The translations under genes were made by a program, and so were the position numbers. Under the pieces are notes generated by a model that was given only the letters and a program-made list of their open reading frames with translations, was not told the origin of the DNA and did not search any database. Shown here in pieces: positions 44,290 to 51,075 of a DNA stretch of 64,000 bases. Origin of the DNA: Bacteroidales bacterium (GTDB lineage Bacteria > Bacteroidota > Bacteroidia > Bacteroidales > F082); contig JASBYY010000005.1 in NCBI GenBank assembly GCA_029983675.1, positions 9,757 through 73,756 of the forward strand, in the 5' to 3' direction. Every line of letters starts with the position of its first letter. Within the stretch, counting starts at the first letter, position 1.

Positions 44290-45044
44290 CCGAAGTAATA
44301 CGCACAAACGGATTGAAAATCGGTTACAAGGGTATGGCTTTATTTCCTGAAATCAATGTCAGCATGATGCAGGGCGACTTGGTTGCTTTGGCTGGGCCGA
44401 ATGGTGCCGGAAAAACCACGCTTTTCAAGACTTTGTCGGCAAGCCTGAAACCTGTTTCGGGCGAAGTACAGGTTTTCGGGAAGCCTTTGCCATCCTATTC
44501 GCCTTCTGAACGTGCCTCTTTGTTCAGCCTTGTATTGACCGAAAAACCAGACGATTTGTTTCTAAAAGTTGCAGACATCGTTGCGGCAGGCCGCTACCCG
44601 CATCTTGGACTATTGGCTCGGCTTCATAAGGACGACGAGCGCATTATCGCCGAAAGCCTCCACACCATTGGCATCACCCATCTCGCACATCGCAGTTTTA
44701 TCTCCCTCAGCGATGGCGAAAAGCAAAAAGTGATGATTGCCAAAGCCCTCGTTCAAGATACACCTATTATCTTTATGGACGAACCTGCTGCTTTTCTCGA
44801 TTATCCGAGCAAAATAGAGTTGATGGCCTTGATGTTGATGCTGACCCGCGACAAAGGCAAAACCATCCTGTTCAGTTCGCACGACCTGGACTTGCTGCTG
44901 CGTTATTCCGACACGATGTGGGTGGTGGCGCACAATAGGCCTTTGGTATCAGGCGCCCCGAAAAACCTCATCAACGACGGCATCATCGACACCTACTTCC
45001 CACCCATCAAAGCCAAGGAGCAGTTTTTCTGGATGAACCGATAA
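44286..45044 (+). CDS. FecE/BtuD-type ABC transporter ATPase
   Basis: 252 residues. Walker A GPNGAGKTTLFK, signature LSDGEKQKVMIA (the usual SGGE is SDGE), Walker B IIFMDEPAAFLDYP and H-loop FSSHDLDLLL are present. It energises the FecCD permease. No periplasmic binding protein gene is in the operon. The gene ends the operon. Confidence 0.93.
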   Translation: MTEVIRTNGLKIGYKGMALFPEINVSMMQGDLVALAGPNGAGKTTLFKTLSASLKPVSGEVQVFGKPLPSYSPSERASLFSLVLTEKPDDLFLKVADIVAAGRYPHLGLLARLHKDDERIIAESLHTIGITHLAHRSFISLSDGEKQKVMIAKALVQDTPIIFMDEPAAFLDYPSKIELMALMLMLTRDKGKTILFSSHDLDLLLRYSDTMWVVAHNRPLVSGAPKNLINDGIIDTYFPPIKAKEQFFWMNR

Positions 45045-45290
45045 TGATAAAAGTAAGGTGATTGTAGAACCTGTCCGACTGATGCAATACCATGAGAGCG
45101 ACAAAAAGGCGAAAAGAAAAACCGGTCTATCGGCTGTTTGACCGTTCAAAAAAGTGCTTGTTTCGACAAAAAGAAAGCCAAAGCAAGCCTTTATGGCAAA
45201 AGCATCATCAAATAACACATTGATTATTAGAAGGTTTACAAATTTATTGAAAAAAAAGTATTTTTTTGCTTGCGAATCGAAGAAAAATGG

Positions 45291-45298
45291 TAATTTTG
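45291..45298 (+). promoter_or_regulatory. -7 box of the tRNA-Arg(ACG)/tRNA-Glu unit
   Basis: TAATTTTG followed by CAGCGC, 15 bp before the first tRNA. The preceding stretch from 45045 holds no gene. Confidence 0.55.
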
Positions 45299-45312
45299 CA
45301 GCGCAAAACACT

Positions 45313-45386
45313 GGACCAGTAGCTCAATTGGATAGAGTCCCTGACTACGGATCAGACGGTTGTGGGTTCGAGTCCCGCCTGGTTCA
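45313..45386 (+). tRNA. tRNA-Arg (anticodon ACG)
   Basis: 74 nt, no encoded CCA. The acceptor GGACCAG pairs with CTGGTTC (one G-U). D-arm GCTCAATTGGATAGAGT, anticodon arm CTGACTACGGATCAG with ACG (A34 expected to be inosine), T-arm GTGGGTTCGAGTCCCGC. Confidence 0.93.
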
Positions 45387-45423
45387 CGTGAAAAGGTTCC
45401 TCAAAAAGAACCTTTTTTTATCT

Positions 45424-45495
45424 GGCCCATTCGACTAGCGGTTAGGTCGTAAGTTTCTCACACTTAAAACAGCGGTTCGATTCCGCTATGGGCTA
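45424..45495 (+). tRNA. tRNA-Glu (anticodon CTC)
   Basis: 72 nt. The acceptor GGCCCAT pairs with ATGGGCT (one G-U), anticodon stem TAAGT/ACTTA encloses loop TTCTCAC with CTC at 34-36, T-arm AGCGGTTCGATTCCGCT. CTC reads only GAG, complementing the more usual TTC tRNA-Glu. Confidence 0.9.
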
Positions 45496-45508
45496 CAAAA
45501 TCTTTAGC

Positions 45509-45550
45509 AATCCACAATCACTTAGAAACCAAGAGATTGTGGATTTTTCT
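45509..45550 (+). terminator. Terminator of the tRNA-Arg/tRNA-Glu unit
   Basis: AATCCACAATC (45509-45519) pairs perfectly with GATTGTGGATT (45535-45545), followed by TTTCTTTT. Confidence 0.85.
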
Positions 45551-45621
45551 TTTGAGATAAATATGCTTTCTTGCGCCACATTCATAGTGTCTTGCGTGTC
45601 ACGCATCATTCCACATTAAAA

Positions 45622-45657
45622 GAGGCCATGTCAAAAATCGGATTTTGACACAGCCTC
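45622..45657. repeat. Dispersed intergenic repeat, hairpin part only
   Basis: GAGGCCATGTCAAAA pairs with TTTTGACACAGCCTC (two mismatched positions), the same hairpin as at 23487-23521 and 47272-47304, within a gene-free stretch. Confidence 0.55.
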
Positions 45658-45714
45658 CCCAAAAGTTGACTCGAACATAGATTCAACAGGCAAAGTTATA
45701 AAAGAAAACATTGT

Positions 45715-45842
45715 TGTCCGGTAAACATATCTAGGATGTTGATAGTCAAAGTGTTTGGTATGATAAGCCCTCTCTTTGGAATGTTGACTTAACAATTTGT
45801 TATTCAGCATGTTATAAATGTCTCTGTGATTTTTACCGGACA
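45715..45842. mobile_element. 128-bp element bounded by 11-bp perfect inverted repeats
   Basis: TGTCCGGTAAA (45715-45725) and its exact complement TTTACCGGACA (45832-45842) flank about 106 bp with no convincing gene. This looks like a non-autonomous element or the remnant of an insertion sequence. No second copy was seen in the window. Confidence 0.4.
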
Positions 45843-46021
45843 GCAATAAAAAGAAAAAAGAAGCTGCTTTGAAATGCAGTGCATACAGCCTAGCTAACTC
45901 TTATAACAAAGTCATTATTCAATCATTCGATTTTTTTCTTTGTTTTCGGTTGATTTGATGCGCTGCATTGGCTCGTTTTGCCTATCGTCTCACTCACAAC
46001 AGGACCAGTCATGCCGCTGTC

Positions 46022-46222
46022 ATTCTGGACTTGATCCAGAATTGATTCAGCATCTCATCATTAGCAAAAATACCTTAATAGAACAATCTCCTTAAGGAAA
46101 TTCCGCATCAATCCCAAATAGATCCCGTGTCAAGCACGGGATGACTGAGTTTGGGACATGGTGCGGAATGACCAATTTGGGACGTGATACGGGATAACTA
46201 TGTTTGGAATGGCGTGGCATGG
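46022..46222. repeat. Palindrome and degenerate tandem repeat cluster
   Basis: ATTCTGGA (46022-46029) pairs with TCCAGAAT (46035-46042), CCCGTGTCAAGCACGGG (46124-46140) is a second palindrome. From about 46135 a degenerate unit of about 26-28 bp repeats three to four times: GGGATGACTGAGTTTGGGAC, GGAATGACCAATTTGGGAC, GGGATAACTATGTTTGGAAT, GGAATGAG. Together with the two elements before it, this fills the otherwise gene-free 45496-46321 stretch. Confidence 0.5.
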
Positions 46223-46321
46223 AATGAGCTCAACACAAACAAAAAAGGGTTGATCCCCTCATTTGAAAATCAACCCAAAACCCTGATGCAAGTATGGTTT
46301 TCGTTGTTCAATGAAAACAAC

Positions 46322-47131
46322 TTATCTTTTGAGAGTCAACTCATAACGGTCGTTCTCAAAGCCTTCTTCATCGTATATGTTCTGTATTTGAAACACACCT
46401 ATGGCATCGTTGCCGCGCCCAACCAAAATAACATCACCAACTGAAAGATTATTGACCGATGAGTATTTATTTCCGGCAAGGTACGAATCATGTAGGTATT
46501 TTACGGTGGCAGCATGAAAATTGAAATCGTTGTATCTAACAAATTCCAACCCTGTTTTACTCCTCCATTTTCTTGAAAGCAGGGTTGAATCCATTTGCGG
46601 ATCATGATAGTCGTACACATCGATGGTGGACGAATCGGCGGTCTGGACAATAACCGGCGTGACCCATTGCAACGACAAACCGTTGGTTTTTTCAGAACAT
46701 GCCGAATACATTATGATGTTCTCGTATGGAATCAACGGGACGTTTCCTTCGACTCTGAAGAAAGTAACCTGGGTTGTGCTTTCACCATTGGAAGCGTATG
46801 CGGTAAATGAAAGTTTGACTTTCATAAACTCGCTTGTGGTATAGTATTTTGTAAAAATCGGGTAATCAAATTCGACATGCTTGGCATTGACCAAGGTGTC
46901 GAATATCGTTTCAATTCCATTTTCGGAGTCAAAGCTCTTGCATTCAATGCGGCTTACTGTTTTGGAGGAGGAGAAAGCATTGATGTGGTACAAGATGTAT
47001 TGGTTGCCGGAAACAGGATTCCCATAGTCGTCGGCACGGGAAATGAACAGATTGACCGGGGAGGGGTCTTCATCGCACGATGCAAGCATGAGCGCTGCGC
47101 ATAACAAGAGGAAAATACGGTTGATCTTCAT
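46322..47131 (-). CDS. Lipoprotein of unknown function
   Basis: 269 residues from MKINRIFLLLCAALMLASC. The lipobox LASC predicts SPII cleavage and a diacylated Cys, followed by DEDPSP, an acidic stretch reminiscent of the Bacteroidota surface lipoprotein export signal. The rest is beta-rich with no motif that I recognise. It is the last of three same-strand envelope genes (47778, 47327, 46322), though a repeat copy lies between this one and the next. Confidence 0.7.
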   Translation of the reverse strand: MKINRIFLLLCAALMLASCDEDPSPVNLFISRADDYGNPVSGNQYILYHINAFSSSKTVSRIECKSFDSENGIETIFDTLVNAKHVEFDYPIFTKYYTTSEFMKVKLSFTAYASNGESTTQVTFFRVEGNVPLIPYENIIMYSACSEKTNGLSLQWVTPVIVQTADSSTIDVYDYHDPQMDSTLLSRKWRSKTGLEFVRYNDFNFHAATVKYLHDSYLAGNKYSSVNNLSVGDVILVGRGNDAIGVFQIQNIYDEEGFENDRYELTLKR

Positions 47132-47142
47132 AGTGCAGAATG

Positions 47143-47304
47143 ATAAGTGGCGGTGTGTCATCATGCATAATTTGCCGCCTTAGATACTAGCTTCGGCATC
47201 GGTCACACACTTCAGTATGCCAGCCTCAGTCTTTGTGACTTGCACTTTGCGCATTCTTACACACCTAAGAGAGGCTGTGCCGAAATTTGCATTTTGACAC
47301 AGCC
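47143..47304. repeat. Dispersed intergenic repeat, copy 2
   Basis: About 160 bp homologous to 23393-23521, with an extra internal segment of about 30 bp. The terminal hairpin GGCTGTG ... CACAGCC (47273-47304) has several changes and no T-run. Confidence 0.6.
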
Positions 47305-47326
47305 CCGTTGTGATTTCATTTGAAAA

Positions 47327-47767
47327 TTACTTCTTGTACTTATAGGCCTTGATTACCATGGTTTGTTTGGTAACCTTGCCAAGAAACATATTTACAACTT
47401 CTTCTTTGTAAATGCCGGGCGAGAAAAAGTCTGCGTTGGGGAAATCAGCGATAGCCTTCTCTGCGGCAAATCTCAAATCGCCGGGGATATTGATATGCGT
47501 GTCACCAAAGAGTTTCACAGAGGTGTTTTGTCTGCGGTTGAAAGTGATTCCATTCACTTTGTCAATACGATGGAAGAACCCAAAATAGGTCCTGCTGTTT
47601 GCCGTGATAGTGGTTTCACCCAGAAACTCAATGTCGTTAATATCTACATTCATGCGAACTTCGGGCATCATGGATGTTGCCGGAGCTTTTTCCACGGTGT
47701 TCAGGCTTCCGCATGACGATAAAACAGCCATTAGGATGACCGAAGTGATTAACAAGATTTTCTTCAT
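47327..47767 (-). CDS. Small lipoprotein of unknown function
   Basis: 146 residues. Signal peptide MKKILLITSVILMAVLSSC with lipobox LSSC. 'MNVDINDIEFLGETTITANSRTYFGF' and 'LRFAAEKAIADFPNADFFSPGIY' are seen, but I do not recognise the family. It starts 10 bp after the stop of the outer-membrane protein at 47778, so the two are co-transcribed. Confidence 0.75.
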   Translation of the reverse strand: MKKILLITSVILMAVLSSCGSLNTVEKAPATSMMPEVRMNVDINDIEFLGETTITANSRTYFGFFHRIDKVNGITFNRRQNTSVKLFGDTHINIPGDLRFAAEKAIADFPNADFFSPGIYKEEVVNMFLGKVTKQTMVIKAYKYKK

Positions 47768-47777
47768 GATGCCTCAG

Positions 47778-48596
47778 TTATTTGTTGTTGAAATAATAAG
47801 TAATGGTAAATCTGACATCAGAATTCATGTATTTCGATCTGCAATCAAGGGAAGTGAATTCATGGAACAATTTGTTCGAGGTGTAGTACTTCTGGATATT
47901 GCCATCCATGTCGGTATTTTCATGATATGTCTGATCGTTTGTTCTGAGAAGACCGGAAAGGCCGTATTCAAAGCCAAGCGAAAGGGGAAGGTCTGCCACG
48001 AAAGCCTGCAAACCGATAAAAGCATTCAGGCCTAAGACAAACGAATTATAGGAAGCGTTATCCTTATAAATGTACTTCTTCAAGTCGCCGTTTTCATTCT
48101 TATAGAATTCCGACTCATTAATAGAAGATTGGGCGTCGAAGCCAAAGGGAATGCTGGCTCCCATATACACGTCGAGGATGTTTTTGGGCGAGAAGTGGTA
48201 GGCCACACCAGGACTAAAACGGAAGTTCCTGCTGAAGTTTTTACTCACAAGAGGGATGCTCTTTTCAATGGTGTTGTCTTCCAAGAAGTATTCTTGGTTG
48301 AAATTGCCGTTAGCCTTGGTGGTTTTTCCGCCATATTGGAGACCGGCACGGATTTCCAATTTGTCGGTAGCATAATACTTGACGTTGATCAAAGGCAGAC
48401 CAACAACCCTAATCTGGGGATTCACAAGTTCTTTGATTTCCATAAAACTTGGGCCGAAATAAAGTCCCCAATCGCCATATTCCGGACGATTGCCATTAAC
48501 GATTTTCGAAGCATAGGTTTCTCCTTCGCTTAATTGTGCTTGTGCCAAACCTACGAAAGCCAAGCAGATGGTCAATGTAATAAATGCTTTTTTCAT
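47778..48596 (-). CDS. Outer-membrane beta-barrel protein
   Basis: 272 residues. Signal peptide MKKAFITLTICLAFVGLAQAQ, then alternating hydrophobic/aromatic strands ('WGLYFGPSFMEIKEL', 'KLEIRAGLQYGGKTTK', 'RFSPGVAYHFSPKNILDVYMGASIPFGF') and a C-terminal strand 'VRFTITYYFNNK'. This is a porin-like or OmpA-barrel-type membrane protein of unknown substrate. First gene of a unit with the small lipoprotein. Confidence 0.75.
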   Translation of the reverse strand: MKKAFITLTICLAFVGLAQAQLSEGETYASKIVNGNRPEYGDWGLYFGPSFMEIKELVNPQIRVVGLPLINVKYYATDKLEIRAGLQYGGKTTKANGNFNQEYFLEDNTIEKSIPLVSKNFSRNFRFSPGVAYHFSPKNILDVYMGASIPFGFDAQSSINESEFYKNENGDLKKYIYKDNASYNSFVLGLNAFIGLQAFVADLPLSLGFEYGLSGLLRTNDQTYHENTDMDGNIQKYYTSNKLFHEFTSLDCRSKYMNSDVRFTITYYFNNK

Positions 48597-48688
48597 ATAA
48601 AAACGATTTTTATTGGGCTCTTATTAATATGCAAATCACTTTACGAACGGCCAGAACCCGTTAGGCAGTCCTTTTGCTTTTCAACATG

Positions 48689-48696
48689 CAAAGCTA
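48689..48696 (-). promoter_or_regulatory. -7 box of the outer-membrane protein gene
   Basis: Minus-strand TAGCTTTG followed by CATG, about 93 bp upstream of the ATG. Confidence 0.5.
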
Positions 48697-48719
48697 CAAG
48701 AAAAATCTTTCGTTCCAAG

Positions 48720-49080
48720 GATTTACAAGAAACGTTTTCGGATTTTTTCAATATCCAATAGCGATTTATCGGTTTATTTCTATGATTTAGAAGTTTTTTC
48801 GAATTCATTTGAATCGTTTTTTATATGGTTTGATTGAGGTAATGACGTTCCGTTTTGAACAAATCTCCTTTTGATTTGAATGTTGCTGTGGAGAAAAATC
48901 CACATTTCTACAATTTATCCACAGGCTTCAAAGATGTCGCATAATCAAAAATAAAAAAATATTTCGCTGAAAAACAGAATATTACCATTGTTTTCATATT
49001 TTACATCCACTTGTCTCGTACGATTATTGAAAGAAAACACCCCGAAGTTATTTTAATTATTACAATCTTAAATTTTAAAC
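48720..49080. other. AT-rich gene-free stretch with one DnaA-box match
   Basis: TTATCCACA (48915-48923) equals the consensus DnaA box. Near it TGTGGA and TCCACA (48887-48904) form a small hairpin. With one good box it is not sufficient evidence for an origin. Confidence 0.3.
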
Positions 49081-49089
49081 TCAAACACT

Positions 49090-49440
49090 ATGAAAAAGGT
49101 AATTTTTGTCATCGCACTCGTTGCAACAGGTCTCTTTGGTTTCACCTCGGTGCAAGCCGTAACCACAGTAAAAGGAAAGGCTGTCATGGAAATCTCCAAT
49201 GATGATGATGGTTTTGTGGTTGTAGAAGCAAAAGATCTGAATGAGAAAGTGCAGGCAGCTATCACTGCCCTATCCGAAACGTTCGACATCAACGTGATCA
49301 AGTACAATGCCGAGAAGAAAGTCGCATTGGTTGAATTGACCAACAAGGAAGATCAATCCACCAAGACGGTCTATCTCAACGAAGAAGGCATAGAAATCGA
49401 TTGGGAAGCTCCGGCCGATGAAACCGGAAAAGTAGAGTGA
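49090..49440 (+). CDS. Small exported protein of unknown function
   Basis: 116 residues. Signal peptide MKKVIFVIALVATGLFGFTSVQA. The mature part is acidic ('EISNDDDGFVVVEAKDLNEKVQAAITALSETFDINVIKYN'), and its alternation of strand-helix-strand resembles the small periplasmic PepSY-like proteins of Bacteroidota, but I would not assign it. It has its own terminator. Confidence 0.7.
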   Translation: MKKVIFVIALVATGLFGFTSVQAVTTVKGKAVMEISNDDDGFVVVEAKDLNEKVQAAITALSETFDINVIKYNAEKKVALVELTNKEDQSTKTVYLNEEGIEIDWEAPADETGKVE

Positions 49441-49510
49441 TAGTATTTCACAAGTAGTTAGCGCTACAAGTTTTTATGTTTTCACTATTGCAGAATTGCA
49501 ATAATTACCC

Positions 49511-49556
49511 ATCTCACCGCTTTTTGTGGACTCACAAGGGCGGTGAGATTTTTTCT
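49511..49556 (+). terminator. Terminator of the small exported protein gene
   Basis: ATCTCACCGC (49511-49520) pairs perfectly with GCGGTGAGAT (49540-49549), followed by TTTTTT. Confidence 0.9.
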
Positions 49557-49626
49557 GTCCGGCTCCGTCATTTGAAAACAACAGAACTTTCCTCAGTAAT
49601 GACTACAACTTGACTTTGAAACACTA

Positions 49627-50391
49627 TTATTGTGCTTTCATTCTTTCCTGCCGCATATCGTACAAGTCGTCCAAATGGCGTTTCAACCGACGCGCCATGG
49701 GGCGAAACGTGTAATAGGTGATGGTGGCGGATATGGGCGCCCCCACAAGAGGCAGCACCTTTCCCACCCCTTTGGCAAACGAATCCTTTGTAACATTGAT
49801 TCCGATCCACTGCCCTATTTTCACGGCATAATGCGCCAAAATGGTCTCCGAAATCTTCAATCCCGCTTTTTGCGATGCAGCGGCGGCAATGTTGACCAAA
49901 GCCTCCACTGCAAGTTTGTTTCCCATCATCACACCAACGAACAAGGTCATGATTTTCATCGATTCGTCATCGAGTTCTTGTTTCAAGTTAGTAAGCGACG
50001 GCCAGCCATAAAGATAAATCAGCTTTTGCAACAGCGACAAGATATGTCCATAAAACTGAGTCAAATCGGTTGGAAGGGTGCCAAGCATCCACCATCCGCC
50101 GGGAAGCCCCATCAGCGCCGATGTGCCACATACCATGGTCAGATGATAGCTGATACACTGGTTTGCCAGCTTGTCAATTTCCTTTTTGTCAAGCACGTTA
50201 AGCGGAGTGTTTTGTATGGCCTCCATCACCTCCATGGGTGTGCAGAACTTTGACAATTCCTTGCTCAGAAAGGCATCACGGTCAACCTTGACAAACGGAA
50301 GATTCATGCTTCCGTTCATAATACGCTCCCACAGATGCAACGAATTGCCGGAGAGTTCCGCCGATGCTTTGTCAGGATTGCCCATATTCAT
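49627..50391 (-). CDS. EcsC-like membrane-associated protein
   Basis: 254 residues. 'SALMGLPGGWWMLGTLPTDLTQFYGHILSLLQKLIYLYGWP' in the centre and 'FAKGVGKVLPLVGAPISATITYYTFRPMARRLKRHL' near the C-terminus resemble the EcsC family (glycine-rich, weakly hydrophobic helices). EcsC is linked to an ABC exporter in Bacillus, but no such genes are next to this one. It starts 6 bp after the MORN lipoprotein stop, so it is the last gene of a three-gene operon. Confidence 0.55.
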   Translation of the reverse strand: MNMGNPDKASAELSGNSLHLWERIMNGSMNLPFVKVDRDAFLSKELSKFCTPMEVMEAIQNTPLNVLDKKEIDKLANQCISYHLTMVCGTSALMGLPGGWWMLGTLPTDLTQFYGHILSLLQKLIYLYGWPSLTNLKQELDDESMKIMTLFVGVMMGNKLAVEALVNIAAAASQKAGLKISETILAHYAVKIGQWIGINVTKDSFAKGVGKVLPLVGAPISATITYYTFRPMARRLKRHLDDLYDMRQERMKAQ

Positions 50392-50397
50392 TGCTTC

Positions 50398-51075
50398 CTA
50401 CTGTATTTCTGTCTGTTTTTCGAAATATTCGAGCGAATCGACAAGATGACCATGATCGTAATAAAGTGTCTGAACGACCTTGCCGTCAGGACCGTATCGG
50501 GTTTCCTTGCCTTGTTTCACATTGTTTTCGTACGAAACCGTCATACACTTGTACCCCGATTCGTCATACCCCGTTTGTGTTCCTTTCCCCATTACATAAT
50601 TGGCTGTCGATGAAAGATTGCCACTCTCATAGAAAACCATCCACGAACCGTCCAACATGCCATCGGCATACTGACCCTCCATGAATACTTGCCCGTTTTC
50701 ATACCATTTTTTGACTTCTCCGTTCAATTCGCCATGAGTGTAGTGTTCTTCTGAAACGAGAACACCTTTTGCTGAATATGAACGCCTCAGGCTGTCACGC
50801 ACCCCACTTTTGTACCAGCATTCCTCCGAAACGATTCCGTCCTCATGCCATCGCGTCAGCTTGCCTTCCAGCTTGTTATCAACATAATTGGCTTGCACTT
50901 GCAGATTGCCATTTTGAAAATACCATTTACTGACACCATTCAACAACTCGCCTTCATAACGAAGTTCAGATTTAATGGCGCCGTCGTCCCATCTCTCCCT
51001 CTTTATGCCATCATTGCAGGCAGTAAAACCGACGGCAAGCAACAGTATGGCAAGACCAGCGATTTTCATATTCAT
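50398..51075 (-). CDS. MORN-repeat lipoprotein (YwqK-like)
   Basis: 225 residues. The N-terminal hydrophobic segment with 'GFTAC' indicates a lipoprotein. About eight repeats of about 22 residues of the MORN-variant type follow ('ELRYEGELLNGVSKWYFQNGNL', 'EVKKWYENGQVFMEGQYADG'). Such proteins are often annotated 'YwqK family antitoxin' without evidence. Its ATG overlaps the LysM protein stop by 4 bp. Confidence 0.85.
   Translation of the reverse strand: MNMKIAGLAILLLAVGFTACNDGIKRERWDDGAIKSELRYEGELLNGVSKWYFQNGNLQVQANYVDNKLEGKLTRWHEDGIVSEECWYKSGVRDSLRRSYSAKGVLVSEEHYTHGELNGEVKKWYENGQVFMEGQYADGMLDGSWMVFYESGNLSSTANYVMGKGTQTGYDESGYKCMTVSYENNVKQGKETRYGPDGKVVQTLYYDHGHLVDSLEYFEKQTEIQ

Noticed and set aside
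45631..45846. 71-codon minus-strand frame inside the TIR-bounded element
   Set aside because: It spans the element and part of the dispersed repeat hairpin, with no promoter and no recognisable family.
46184..46444. 86-codon plus-strand frame over the tandem repeats
   Set aside because: It consists of repeat DNA plus the antisense of the lipoprotein gene end.
48880..48925. Possible replication origin (DnaA box TTATCCACA in AT-rich DNA)
   Set aside because: Only one exact box plus poor matches, and no dnaA, dnaN or similar genes nearby; a single 9-mer is expected by chance.
50398..51075. Antitoxin role for the YwqK/MORN protein
   Set aside because: It is a lipoprotein in an envelope operon with no toxin gene; the usual 'antitoxin' label rests on weak annotation transfer.
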